A stretch of DNA of 24,630 bases from JAICYJ01 sp038212095 (GCA_038212095.1 JBBQUW010000039.1:1-24630), one strand, 5' to 3'. Positions 1 through 7,977 are shown, counted from the stretch's first letter. A program made the numbers and translations. The notes: generated by a model from the letters alone, not told the origin.

Positions 1-110
1 CTCACCCGTTCGCCGCTCGAGTACCCCCGAAGGGGCCTTTCCGCTCGACTTGCATGTGTTAAGCACGCCGCCAGCGTTCGTCCTGAGCCAGGATCAAACT
101 CTCCGAGAAC
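1..110 (-). rRNA. rrs: 16S ribosomal RNA, 5' end only
   Basis: The reverse complement contains the universal 16S 5' segment: AGAGTTTGATCCTGGCTCAG (complement of about 83-102), followed by the GACGAACGCTGGCGGCG helix region and the CATGCAAGTCGAGCGG segment up to the V1 loop. The gene runs off the left edge, so only about 110 of roughly 1500 nt are present. The mature 5' end is placed about 8 nt before AGAGTTTGATC by analogy with other bacteria, with an uncertainty of a few bases. The rest of the operon (23S, 5S) would lie at lower coordinates outside the window. Confidence 0.97.
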
Positions 111-387
111 AGCTTGCGAAACGGCCTCCCCTCCACCCTCAAGGGGCACGAGGTTCATCGACCGGTTTCTGACTGTGGATGGAGAGAGTGAACTTTTCTC
201 TCTCAAAGGCCGGGACACCCACCGGGAACCCGAAGGCCCCGTAGAGTGCCCGACGAGGTTCCGTCCGACCCCGTTTACCGGGGGCGGCGGACGAACCCGA
301 CGTGGTCACCGATCCACGGCTCGAGAGCCGGAGTCCGGTGACCCCTGAACTGTTGAGTTTTCAAAGACCAGCACGCCTTGGGCGCGA
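111..387 (-). ncRNA. rRNA operon leader with stable hairpins and a boxA-like segment
   Basis: This non-coding stretch lies between the probable rRNA transcription start and the mature 16S. Read on the minus strand it first gives TCTTTGAAAACTCAACA (about 352-368), which resembles the CTTTGAAAACT segment common in rRNA leaders of Gram-positive bacteria. A hairpin at 304-343 follows, with perfect 8-bp outer arms GGTCACCG/CGGTGACC and an inner CGGCT/AGCCG stem. A second at 258-296 has GTTC-GTCCG/CGGAC-GAAC arms around CCCCG-GTAAA-CGGGG. A third at 182-204 has 7-bp arms GAGAGAG/CTCTCTC. Such leaders usually carry antitermination signals and the upstream strand of the 16S processing stem. The matching downstream strand is outside the window. 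No protein gene is credible here. Confidence 0.65.
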
Positions 388-393
388 CCTGCA

Positions 394-422
394 AGACTAC
401 CAGCCCAAACCCTGTTGGGCAA
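394..422 (-). promoter_or_regulatory. Probable promoter of the rRNA operon
   Basis: On the minus strand TTGCCC (417-422) and TAGTCT (394-399) are separated by exactly 17 nt (400-416), a good match to a primary sigma-factor promoter. It lies just downstream of the tyrS terminator and upstream of the rRNA leader, which is where an rrn promoter is expected. The inferred start of transcription is near 387. No UP element or second tandem promoter is obvious. Confidence 0.55.
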
Positions 423-436
423 GCGAGAAGTCCCAC

Positions 437-464
437 AAAAAACCGCCCGAGCGAACCCGAGCGG
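437..464 (-). terminator. Intrinsic terminator after tyrS
   Basis: The minus strand reads CCGCTCGGG-TTCG-CTCGGGCGG followed by TTTTTT. This is a 9-bp stem with two G-U pairs, a stable UUCG tetraloop and an uninterrupted six-U tail. It lies about 50 nt after the tyrS stop and 15 nt before the rRNA promoter. It would therefore separate the ilvE-tyrS operon from the rRNA operon transcribed in the same direction. Confidence 0.9.
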
Positions 465-512
465 CCGAGTTGCAGTATGCCCTCCCCAGGGCGCTCCGTC
501 AAACGGGAACCG

Positions 513-1670
513 TCAATGTGCCGCTATGCGGGCAAATCGGCGGCCAACCCGTAGCTCGGCACCCGCGAGCCGGCCCCGCGGCACGTCCAACTCGTCGCCG
601 GCCAGCGGCGTTCCGTCCAGCCGCACGCCGCCCTGGGCGATCAGCCGACGCGCCTCGCCCCGCGAGGTCGCCAGACCGTTGGCCTCGAGTAGCGCGGGCA
701 CGTGCACCGGATCGCCCTCCGGCAGGTTCAGCACCGGCGCGTCATCGGTGGCTCGCTTCTCCTTGAACATGCGGTCGAATCCGGCAGCCGCGGCGGTGGC
801 GGCGCCCGCCCCGTGCCAGCGCTCGACAAGCCGGCTGGCGAACTGCCTCTTGGCCAGGTACGGATCGTCCGGCGGTGGCTCGTCTGCGTCCAGCACCAGG
901 GTGTAGTACATGGGCATCAGCTCGTCCACCACGCTCATCGCCTTGCCGAACATCTCGGCCGGAGGTTCGGAGATACCGATGTAGTTGTCCAGCGATGCGC
1001 TCATCTTCTGGACGCCGTTGGGGCCGTTGATCAGCGGCGTGGTCAGCACCACCTGCGGCTGCTGGCCGTACGCCTGCTGGATCTCGCGGCCGGCCAGCAG
1101 GTTGTACTCCTGGTCTGTGCCGCCCAGCTCGACGTCGGCCTCGACCGCATACGAGTCATAGCCCTGCATCAGCGGGTACAGAAACTCTGAGACCGAGATC
1201 GGCTGGCTCGCCGCGAATCGCTGCGCGAAGTCGTTGCGCTCCAGCAGCCGCGAGACGGTGATCACGCGCGTTAGCCGCAGGATCGCCTCGAAGTTGAGCG
1301 GCGCCAGCCACTCGCTGTTGAACCGCATCTCGGTGCGTGCAGGGTCGAGAATCCGGGAGGCCTGCTCGAAGAACGCCCGCGCGTTGGCGTCGATCTGCTC
1401 GCCGGTCATCATGCGACGCTCCTTTGAGCGGCCGGACGGGTCGCCGATGCGGGCGGTGTAATCGCCGATGATCAGCACCCCGATGTGTCCCTGCTCCTGG
1501 AATGCGCGCATCCGCTGCAACGGGATCGCGTTTCCGACGTGGATGTACGGCGCGGTCGGGTCGATCCCCAGCTTGACCCGCAGCGGCCGGCCCAGCGCGA
1601 GCTTTCGCACGAGCTCGCCCTCCGGGAGCACCTTGACGGCGTGGCGTGTGAGTGCGGCGATGTCAGCCAT
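513..1670 (-). CDS. tyrS: Tyrosyl-tRNA synthetase
   Basis: The product is 385 aa and charges tRNA-Tyr with tyrosine in the cytoplasm. It is a class I synthetase: the HIGH-type signature is IHVGN (His44-Asn47) in a GIDPTAPYIHVGN context, with the typical GDYTARIGDPSGRS stretch following. The second signature is KMSAS at 222-226. A C-terminal S4 RNA-binding domain (about 325-385) includes SRGEARRLIAQGGVRLDG. Length and layout fit the TyrZ-like branch. The KMSKS lysine at position four is Ala here, which is a departure from consensus, although the first Lys is kept. The ATG start is 4 nt after the mpg stop with no clear Shine-Dalgarno, so translation is probably coupled. It is the last gene of the ilvE-DegT-MBL-mpg-tyrS run and is followed by a strong terminator. 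Confidence 0.95.
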   Translation of the reverse strand: MADIAALTRHAVKVLPEGELVRKLALGRPLRVKLGIDPTAPYIHVGNAIPLQRMRAFQEQGHIGVLIIGDYTARIGDPSGRSKERRMMTGEQIDANARAFFEQASRILDPARTEMRFNSEWLAPLNFEAILRLTRVITVSRLLERNDFAQRFAASQPISVSEFLYPLMQGYDSYAVEADVELGGTDQEYNLLAGREIQQAYGQQPQVVLTTPLINGPNGVQKMSASLDNYIGISEPPAEMFGKAMSVVDELMPMYYTLVLDADEPPPDDPYLAKRQFASRLVERWHGAGAATAAAAGFDRMFKEKRATDDAPVLNLPEGDPVHVPALLEANGLATSRGEARRLIAQGGVRLDGTPLAGDELDVPRGRLAGAELRVGRRFARIAAH

Positions 1671-1674
1671 GGGG

Positions 1675-2214
1675 CTATGATAACCGGCGGCTGACGTGCA
1701 TCGAGTCGGGGTCGAGGAAGCGCCATGGCCGCTCCACCGCCTTCGAGATGCCGATCCGCGTGGTGACCGCCACCCTGCGGGCAGCGTCGGGTTCGAGCAG
1801 TTCCGCCGTTTGACCGGTCAAGTGCGGCCCGGCTGCCAGCGCCTGCCCCAGCCGCCCTGGCCCCGAGGCCAGCTCCCGCAGCGGCTGCCGGCCCCGACGC
1901 CGGCGCATCACGTCGACGCCGTGCACCGGTTCCAGCGCTCGGATCAGCACCGCCGACCCCGTGCCCTCGGCATCACAGACGACGTTCACGCACCAGTGGA
2001 TGCCGTACGACAGGTAGACGTACAGCGTCCCCGCAGGGCCAAACATGACGCCGTTTCGCCGGGTCGGGCCGGGGAAGGCGTGCGAGGCTGGATCATCCTG
2101 CCGGTAGGCCTCAGTCTCGACGATCGGCCCGCCCACGCCATCGATCAGGAACGTCCAGCCAATCAGCGCCCGGGCGGCGGCGACCGCGTCGCCCTCCAGA
2201 TCGAGCGAGATCAC
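1675..2214 (-). CDS. mpg: 3-methyladenine DNA glycosylase (AAG/MPG family)
   Basis: The product is 179 aa and excises alkylated or deaminated purines in base-excision repair. The N-terminal part contains IVETEAY (31-37). By alignment with human AAG, Glu35 is the catalytic base (Glu125) and Tyr37 and His45 match Tyr127 and His136 of the lesion pocket. The conserved GTLYVYLSYG motif, which contains the intercalating tyrosine region, follows. At 179 aa it is close to the compact bacterial members of the family. The start is GTG at 2214, overlapping the upstream MBL stop as GTGA, which implies translational coupling. The stop is 4 nt before tyrS. Its presence in a synthetase operon probably reflects co-transcription rather than shared function. 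Confidence 0.92.
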   Translation of the reverse strand: MISLDLEGDAVAAARALIGWTFLIDGVGGPIVETEAYRQDDPASHAFPGPTRRNGVMFGPAGTLYVYLSYGIHWCVNVVCDAEGTGSAVLIRALEPVHGVDVMRRRRGRQPLRELASGPGRLGQALAAGPHLTGQTAELLEPDAARRVAVTTRIGISKAVERPWRFLDPDSMHVSRRLS

Positions 2215-2945
2215 AGCGCACGCCAGCGCAAGCCTTCCGCGTCCCGCTCGATCCGGCCCGGGCCGGCGATGTGGGACGCGACCACAGGCACACCCCTGTC
2301 GGCCATCTCGGCCAGCAGCCGCGTTCGGCTCTCCAGCGCGAGCTCGACGTCAGAGTCGAACCGGCAGTCCCACTCCAGGTGCTCGACGTGCAGCGGATGA
2401 TGGACGAGGTCGGCCAGGTGCACCAGCCCGCCACCGATCTCGACCAGCGAGTGGCCGCCACGGTGCCCCGGCGCCGCGCGCAGCAACACCCCAGGCAGCG
2501 GCTCCGCGCCGTCCGCCACCTCGTCCAGCCGCCCCTCGCTGCGCAACTTGGCGACCACGTCCTCCCCCGCCCTGCTCGAGAATCCGGCCGGTATCGCCTC
2601 GGCCGAAACGTGCACGCGCGCGGACGGCAGCTCCAGGCAGCCTCCGCAGTGATCGAAGTCGAGGTGGGTGAGCACGACGTGATCGACCTGGTCGGGTCGA
2701 CATCCTGCCTCGGCCAGCCCGCCGAGCAGATCGGCGCGCGCGCCCGGCCAGTCCTCCGCAAATGAGCCCGACCCGGCATCGATCAACACCGTCATCGAGA
2801 CGCCGCGCAGCAGCAGCACGTTGGACGGAACGTCCAGCGGACCCTCGACGGCGCCCTCCGGACCGAGCATCTCTCCCTCCATCGGCAGCCGGCCAACCGT
2901 TATCAGGGTCGGCTGCCAGCCGTCGACGGGCTCGAGGGTGGTCAT
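2211..2945 (-). CDS. Metallo-beta-lactamase-fold hydrolase
   Basis: The product is 244 aa and belongs to the MBL-fold metallohydrolases. The strand preceding the metal site is VLIDAGSGSF and the metal motif is THLDFDHCGG (93-102), giving His94, Asp96, Asp98 and His99. In the classical HxHxDH motif the second position is His, whereas here it is Asp, a variant seen in some lactonase-like and uncharacterised members. A further conserved His lies in the APGHRGGHS segment (about 159-166). There is no signal peptide, so a cytoplasmic location is expected. The substrate cannot be told from sequence. The ATG start is 11 nt after the upstream aminotransferase stop, and the 3' end overlaps mpg by 4 nt. 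Lactonase or generic hydrolase activity is possible, but nothing more specific is supported. Confidence 0.85.
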   Translation of the reverse strand: MTTLEPVDGWQPTLITVGRLPMEGEMLGPEGAVEGPLDVPSNVLLLRGVSMTVLIDAGSGSFAEDWPGARADLLGGLAEAGCRPDQVDHVVLTHLDFDHCGGCLELPSARVHVSAEAIPAGFSSRAGEDVVAKLRSEGRLDEVADGAEPLPGVLLRAAPGHRGGHSLVEIGGGLVHLADLVHHPLHVEHLEWDCRFDSDVELALESRTRLLAEMADRGVPVVASHIAGPGRIERDAEGLRWRAL

Positions 2946-2956
2946 ACGGGCGGCGC

Positions 2957-4072
2957 CTAGAGCGCCTCGATCACCTCGCGCAGCGACGCGCAGACGTACT
3001 CGATGTCCTCATCCTCAAGCTGCACGAAGAACGGCAACGCCAGCGTCGAGCGACTGACCCGCTCGGTCACCGGCAGCATCCCTTCCCGCATACCCAGCCG
3101 CCGGTACTCCGGCTGCAGGTGGATGGCCGGCAGGTACGGACGGGTGGCGATGCCCCGCTGCGCCATCGCGTCCATCACCGCCTGGCGATCGATCGATTCG
3201 TCCAGCCGCACGTAGTAGATGAACCAGCTGCGCGTCTCGCTACCCTCGTAGGGCCTCTCGACTCCAGGCACGCGCTCGAGCAGCTGGTTGTAGCGACGGG
3301 CGACGCGGGCGCGACCCTCCAGCATCAGCTCCAGCTTCTCGAGCTGGGCGATGCCCACCGCCGCGGACATCTCGTCCATGCGGAAGTTGAATCCCAGCCG
3401 CTGGTGCACCAGCCAGTCGCCGCTGTCGGAACGGCCCTGGTTGACGATGCTACGCAGCTCGCGCTCGACGTCAGGATCGTCCGTCGTGATCATGCCGCCC
3501 TCGCCGGTGGTGATCTGCTTGTTGGGATAGAAGCCATACACGGCTGGGTTCCCGAACGCGCCCACCGGGCGCCCGTTGAGGCTCGCGCCGAGCGCCTCGC
3601 AGGCGTCCTCGATCACCGGCACGCCGTGTCGGCGGCCGATCTCGCTGATGCGGTCGATCTGACAGGGATAGCCGAAGATGTGTACCGGGATGATCGCCCG
3701 CGTGCGCGGGGTGATCGCGGCCTCCATCGCATCTGGGTCGATGTTGAAGGTGCGCTCGTCCATCTCTGCGAACACCGGCGTCGCATGTTGGAAGAGGATC
3801 ACATTGGCCGACGAGATGAACGAGAACGACGACGTGATCACCTCGTCTCCCGGCCCCACTCCCAGCCGGGAGAGGCAGGCGTGCAGCCCGGCCGTGCCGC
3901 TCGAGCAGGCCACGGCGTGGCGCGTGCCCGTGGCAGCTGCGAACGCCTCCTCGAACCTCCGGTAGACCGGTCCCAGCGCAAGGTTGCCGGATCGCAGAAC
4001 GTCCAGCACCATCTCCTCCTCGCGACCGTCCAGATACGGGCGGGCGAGCGGAATCTGACGCACCATCACCAT
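2957..4072 (-). CDS. DegT/DnrJ/EryC1/StrS-family PLP aminotransferase
   Basis: The product is 371 aa from the chosen start. It is a fold-type I PLP enzyme of the sugar-aminotransferase family, which usually transfers an amino group to a nucleotide-linked keto-sugar. Visible landmarks are CSSGTAGLHA (cofactor-phosphate binding), VIEDACEALGA with the PLP-ring Asp156, the YPNKQITTGEGG motif with Schiff-base Lys185, and the C-terminal RPYLPAIHLQPEYR region. An in-frame upstream ATG at 4138 exists but lies inside ilvE. The ATG at 4072 directly precedes the family's usual N-terminus (IPLARPYLDGREE) and is 10 nt after the ilvE stop. An ATG at 4066 is also possible. No other nucleotide-sugar genes are present, so the substrate is unknown and the operon context (ilvE upstream) is unusual. 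Confidence 0.9.
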   Translation of the reverse strand: MVMVRQIPLARPYLDGREEEMVLDVLRSGNLALGPVYRRFEEAFAAATGTRHAVACSSGTAGLHACLSRLGVGPGDEVITSSFSFISSANVILFQHATPVFAEMDERTFNIDPDAMEAAITPRTRAIIPVHIFGYPCQIDRISEIGRRHGVPVIEDACEALGASLNGRPVGAFGNPAVYGFYPNKQITTGEGGMITTDDPDVERELRSIVNQGRSDSGDWLVHQRLGFNFRMDEMSAAVGIAQLEKLELMLEGRARVARRYNQLLERVPGVERPYEGSETRSWFIYYVRLDESIDRQAVMDAMAQRGIATRPYLPAIHLQPEYRRLGMREGMLPVTERVSRSTLALPFFVQLEDEDIEYVCASLREVIEAL

Positions 4073-4082
4073 CGCCGCGCGC

Positions 4083-5012
4083 CTATGACCCGACCGCCGT
4101 CGAGACCGGGTACTCGAGGAATTCGGCGAACCGCTCATCCCGCCCCTCCACGGTGGCGAAGAACACGTCCTGCACCTGCTTGGTGATCGGGCCCCGACCG
4201 CCGATCTCCTGGCCGTCCACGGACGCGATCGGCGTCACCTCGGCGGCCGTGCCGCAGAGAAAGGCCTCGTCGGCGAAGTACAGGTCGGTGCGCACCAGCG
4301 TCGCCTCGCGCACATCGTGGCCGAGCGATCGGGCGATCCGGATCACGCTGTCGCGGGTGATGCCGGGCAGGCAGGAGTCGCTGGTGGGCGGCGTGTACAG
4401 AACGCCATCCTTGATAACGAACACGTTCTCGCCCGAGCCGTCCGCCAGGAAGCCCTGCTCGTTGAGCAGGATAGCCTCGTCGTAGCCGCAGCGATGAGCC
4501 TCGTGCTTGGCCAACACCGAGTTGATGTACTGGCCGGACGCCTTGGCCGCCGGCGGCAGCGTGTTGGGCCCGTAGCGGCGGAAGCTGGACACCTTGCAGC
4601 GGACGCCGTTCTGCAGCGCCTCCTCGCCCAGGTAGGCACCCCACGGCCAGACGGCGATCGCAACATCGACGGGGTTGTTGAGCGCGAACAACCCCATCTC
4701 GCCGTAGCCGCGGTAGACGATCGGCCGCACGTAACAGGACTCGACGCCGTTGGCGGCGATCGTCTCGTGGATAGCTGCCGCCAGCTCGGGCAGGCCGATT
4801 CCGAGGTCCATCTCGTACAGGGCCGCCGAGCGGCGCAGCCGTTCGAGGTGGGCGTTGAGCCGGAATACCGCCGTCCCCTTCGGGGTCGCGTAGGCCCGGA
4901 TACCCTCGAACACACCGGTGCCGTAGTGCAGCGCGTGCGTCAGAACGTGGACCTGGGCGTCCTCCCACGGTACGAAGCTCCCGTTGCGCCAGATCTTTTC
5001 GGTCGTCTGCAT
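4083..5012 (-). CDS. ilvE: Branched-chain amino acid aminotransferase
   Basis: The product is 309 aa, a fold-type IV PLP enzyme that interconverts Leu, Ile or Val with their 2-oxo acids using glutamate/2-oxoglutarate. Seen in the sequence: HYGTGVFEGIRAY near residues 29-41, the PLP lysine at Lys157 in AAKASGQYINS, the LLNEQGFLADGSGENVF motif and the LPGITRDSVIRIA segment. Length is typical of the family. The start is ATG with AAGGA 5 nt upstream. A TACGAT hexamer (5044-5049) about 31 nt upstream could be a -10, but no good -35 accompanies it. It appears to be the first gene of the minus-strand run ending at tyrS, 95 nt downstream of serA. Confidence 0.94.
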   Translation of the reverse strand: MQTTEKIWRNGSFVPWEDAQVHVLTHALHYGTGVFEGIRAYATPKGTAVFRLNAHLERLRRSAALYEMDLGIGLPELAAAIHETIAANGVESCYVRPIVYRGYGEMGLFALNNPVDVAIAVWPWGAYLGEEALQNGVRCKVSSFRRYGPNTLPPAAKASGQYINSVLAKHEAHRCGYDEAILLNEQGFLADGSGENVFVIKDGVLYTPPTSDSCLPGITRDSVIRIARSLGHDVREATLVRTDLYFADEAFLCGTAAEVTPIASVDGQEIGGRGPITKQVQDVFFATVEGRDERFAEFLEYPVSTAVGS

Positions 5013-5107
5013 GCTCGTCCTTTTCGTCCGCGGGTTCGCGCAGATCGTACCGGACGGCGCGCACGACTGGATTCAGATGCCGGCCGGGATGCGACCCGCC
5101 GCGCCGG

Positions 5108-6739
5108 TCACACCCCGGTCAGGGAGACCACGCGTACCGAATGGATGCCCCGCTCCGCGCGCAGGCGTTCGAGCACGCGCGGGGCGGGCGGCGTGTCCAC
5201 CGACAGCACCATCACCGCGGCCTGGCCGCGCTCGTTGCGCGAGACGTTCATGTTGGCGATGTTGGCACCCTCCTCGCCCAGCAGCGTGCCGACACGGCCG
5301 ATCATCCCCGGCCGGTCGTCGTTCAGCATCACCAGCATGTGCGCGTCCAGCTCGATCTCGACCTGGTAGGGATGCACCGCGACCAGCCAGGCCCGGTTAT
5401 CGCGGCCGATCGTGGTACCGGAGACCGCCTCGCCCGGCACCGTCGCGACGGTCACGAGGTTGGTGAAGTCTCCAGCGGTCGGCTCAGCCGACTCGATCAC
5501 CCGGATTCCCATGCCGTCTGCGACGGTGCGGGCGTTGACCAGGTTGACGTGCTCGTCGACGTGACCCGCGAACGCACCGGACAGCACCGCGGACGTCAGC
5601 AGGCGGGTGTCGTAATCGGCCAGAGCGCCGGAGCAGGTGACCTCCACCCGCTGGAAGCCCCCTCCCGACAGGCCCGCGGCCAGCCGGCCAAGCTTGGCGG
5701 CCAGCGGCAGGAACGGACCCAGTACCTCCATGTCCTCCGCTCGGGCCTGGGGAATGTTGACCGCGTTGGAGACGAACCCACCCGAGAGCGCGGCCGCGAC
5801 CTGCTCGGCCACGATCACGCCCGCCCGGTCCTGTGCCTCCTGCGTTGACGCGCCCAGGTGCGGCGTCAGGACCACGTTTGGCAGGGTCAGGATCTCCCCT
5901 GACGTGTAGGGCTCGGTCGGGAAGACGTCAAGCCCGGCGGCGGCGATCTGACCCTGCTTGAGCGCCGCCACCAGCGCATCGATGTCCACCAGATCTCCCC
6001 GGGCTGCGTTTACGAGCCGCACGCCCGGCCGCATCCGCGCGATCGTCTCCTCCCGCACCAGGTGGCGCGTCTCCGCCGTCAGCGGCGCGTGCAGGGTGAT
6101 GAAATCGGACTGCTGCAGCACCTCGTCCAGGCTGCAGTAGGCGACCTGCGCCTCGCGGAACCGCTCCGGCGTCACGAACGGGTCGTGCGCCACCACCTGC
6201 ATCCCCAGCCCGCGGGCGCGGGACGCAACCAGCTGGCCGATGCGACCGAAGCCGAGCACGCCCAGCGTCTTGCCGCACAGCTCCACACCGCCGAACCGCG
6301 AGCGCTCCCAGCGGCCGGCCGTGAGGGCCGCGTGCGCCTGGGGAATGTTGCGCGCCACAGCCAGCAGCAGCCCGATCGCGTGCTCGGCGGCGGAGACCAT
6401 GTTCGACCCGGGCGCATTGGCGACGATGATGCCGCGCCGGGTGGCCTCGGCCACGTCGACGTTGTCGACCCCGGTTCCGGCCCGCCCGATCACCGTCAGG
6501 CGCCCGGCACGGGACAGCAGTTCGGCGTCGACAGCGGTGGCGCTGCGCACGATCAGTGCGTCGTACTCCCCGATCCGGTCGGCCAGCTGGTCGGCTTCCA
6601 TCTCGATCTCGACGTCGACGTCGAATCGCTCCGCGAGCAGGTCGATGCCGCCCTGAGCTATCCGCTCCTTGACCAGCACGCGGGCACGGCCGGTGGCGGC
6701 TGCACCGGCATCCGGGGCGCTCTGGACGGTGTCAGCCAT
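5108..6739 (-). CDS. serA: D-3-phosphoglycerate dehydrogenase, long (ACT-domain) form
   Basis: The product is 543 aa and catalyses the first step of serine synthesis, oxidation of 3-phosphoglycerate with NAD+. Domains in order: substrate-binding segment, Rossmann NAD domain with GFGRIG (163-168), catalytic triad Arg247 (NAARGDLVD), Glu276 and His294 (TPHLGAST), an intervening ASB-type domain, and a C-terminal ACT domain (about 470-543, LNDDRPGMIGRVG). This is the type I architecture common in Actinobacteria, in which the ACT domain mediates serine feedback. The N-terminal 15-20 residues are a poorly conserved Ala-rich extension, so a slightly later start is possible. The start overlaps the upstream class V aminotransferase by 8 nt, so the two are probably co-translated. 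Confidence 0.95.
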   Translation of the reverse strand: MADTVQSAPDAGAAATGRARVLVKERIAQGGIDLLAERFDVDVEIEMEADQLADRIGEYDALIVRSATAVDAELLSRAGRLTVIGRAGTGVDNVDVAEATRRGIIVANAPGSNMVSAAEHAIGLLLAVARNIPQAHAALTAGRWERSRFGGVELCGKTLGVLGFGRIGQLVASRARGLGMQVVAHDPFVTPERFREAQVAYCSLDEVLQQSDFITLHAPLTAETRHLVREETIARMRPGVRLVNAARGDLVDIDALVAALKQGQIAAAGLDVFPTEPYTSGEILTLPNVVLTPHLGASTQEAQDRAGVIVAEQVAAALSGGFVSNAVNIPQARAEDMEVLGPFLPLAAKLGRLAAGLSGGGFQRVEVTCSGALADYDTRLLTSAVLSGAFAGHVDEHVNLVNARTVADGMGIRVIESAEPTAGDFTNLVTVATVPGEAVSGTTIGRDNRAWLVAVHPYQVEIELDAHMLVMLNDDRPGMIGRVGTLLGEEGANIANMNVSRNERGQAAVMVLSVDTPPAPRVLERLRAERGIHSVRVVSLTGV

Positions 6740-7892
6740 GCGCCGCCGCCGTCTGGCCGAAAACCTCGACTGCGCGCGCCGCTCCTGCTCCTGCTCCTGG
6801 CGAGGGCGGCGTGTGGCCGAGATCGGTCAGCGCCATCTCGAGCGCCGAAAGAGCCGTGACGATGTCGAACTCGTTCATGTATCCCATATGGCCGATCCTG
6901 ATCACGCGGCCGCGCAGGGTACCCTGGCCGCCGGCCAGCACGACGCCATAGCGGTCACGCAGCAGTCCGTACACCTGCTGCCCGTCGATCGCGTCGGGCA
7001 TCGAGATCGCCGTCACCATCGCCGAGCTCTCGTCGTCGGGCGAAAACAGCTCCAGTCCAAGTGCCTTGGCGCCCTCGCGGGCAGCCCGCGCCAGCCGACG
7101 GTTGCGCCGCCAAGCCGCGTCGAGCCCCTCGCGCTCGAGCATGGCGATCGCGGCGTCCAGCCCCGCCACAAGCGTCACTGGTGGTGTGAAAGCGGTGCTG
7201 GAGGCGGCCTGCGCATCGCGCGTGGTCCGCCAGTCGAGCGTGAAGCGGGGCAGCCCGCCGCGCTCCGACAGCGCCCATGCCCGCTCGGACACCGCCGCAA
7301 AGGCCAGCCCGGGCGGTGTCATCAACGCCTTCTGCGATCCCGAAACGACCACGTCGATACCCCACGCCGCGGTCGCCAGCTCGACGCCTGCCAGGCTGGA
7401 GACGGCGTCCACGACCAGCAGTGCGCCGGTCGGACGCACCGCCTCGGCGATCGCCTGCACGTCGTGCACCACACCGGTCGACGTCTCCGAGTGGGTCACG
7501 TAGACCGCGGCGCAGCCCTGCGACCGCTGGGCGATGCGGACCGGATCCAGCCGCTCGCCCCACCGTTGGGAGAGGTGGTCGGGCTGCAGCCCGTACGCCT
7601 TGAGAATCTTCACCCAGCGCTCGCCGAAGTTTCCCGCCGAGGCAACCAGCACGCGATCACCGGGCGTGATCAGGTTCGCGACCGCCGACTCCATCGCGGA
7701 CGTGCCGGAGCCGGCGAACATCAGCACCGGATCGTCGGTCGCGAACACGCGTCCAAGTCCAGCCAGCGTGCGCTGCAGCAGCAGCTTGAAGTCGGGGCTG
7801 CGGTGGTGGATCAGCGGCCGCGCCATCGCCGCAGCGACCTCTGGCGGGATCGGCGTCGGGCCGGGGGTGATCAGGTACGTCTTGTCTGGCAC
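6732..7892 (-). CDS. Class V aminotransferase, alanine-glyoxylate / serine-pyruvate type
   Basis: The product is 386 aa, a PLP-dependent fold-type I transaminase. The N-terminus KTYLITPGPTPIPPEV is characteristic of the AGT / soluble-hydrogenase-small-subunit group. The cofactor region GSGTSAMESAV, an Asp in VVDAVSSLAG and the Schiff-base Lys188 in VVSGSQKALMTPPG are all intact. The start is GTG with AGGAGG only 3 nt upstream, a short spacing, but the N-terminus fits the family. A TACACT hexamer (7927-7932) about 34 nt upstream could be its -10. It overlaps serA by 8 nt. The coupling suggests it transaminates in the serine pathway, perhaps 3-phosphohydroxypyruvate in place of SerC or glyoxylate/serine. 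The pathway role is inference. Confidence 0.88.
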   Translation of the reverse strand: MPDKTYLITPGPTPIPPEVAAAMARPLIHHRSPDFKLLLQRTLAGLGRVFATDDPVLMFAGSGTSAMESAVANLITPGDRVLVASAGNFGERWVKILKAYGLQPDHLSQRWGERLDPVRIAQRSQGCAAVYVTHSETSTGVVHDVQAIAEAVRPTGALLVVDAVSSLAGVELATAAWGIDVVVSGSQKALMTPPGLAFAAVSERAWALSERGGLPRFTLDWRTTRDAQAASSTAFTPPVTLVAGLDAAIAMLEREGLDAAWRRNRRLARAAREGAKALGLELFSPDDESSAMVTAISMPDAIDGQQVYGLLRDRYGVVLAGGQGTLRGRVIRIGHMGYMNEFDIVTALSALEMALTDLGHTPPSPGAGAGAARAVEVFGQTAAAHG

Positions 7893-7926
7893 GGGCCTCC
7901 TACAGCCGCGGGATCACTGGGCCGGG

Positions 7927-7932
7927 AGTGTA
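7927..7932 (-). promoter_or_regulatory. Possible -10 element for the aminotransferase-serA pair
   Basis: The minus strand reads TACACT, matching TANNNT, and would give a 5' UTR of about 25 nt containing AGGAGG. No convincing -35 hexamer lies 16-18 nt upstream. The 85-nt gap between the PAP2 gene and the aminotransferase otherwise holds nothing I can name. Confidence 0.3.
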
Positions 7933-7977
7933 GTGAGGCTCGATCGCGGCCGGTGCCGATGCGAAAGCCGACTCCGC

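Noticed and set aside
2762..4186. 474-codon plus-strand open frame opposite the DegT aminotransferase
   Set aside because: Antisense shadow with Arg/His/Gln-rich composition and no recognisable domain. The opposite frame has all PLP-enzyme motifs.
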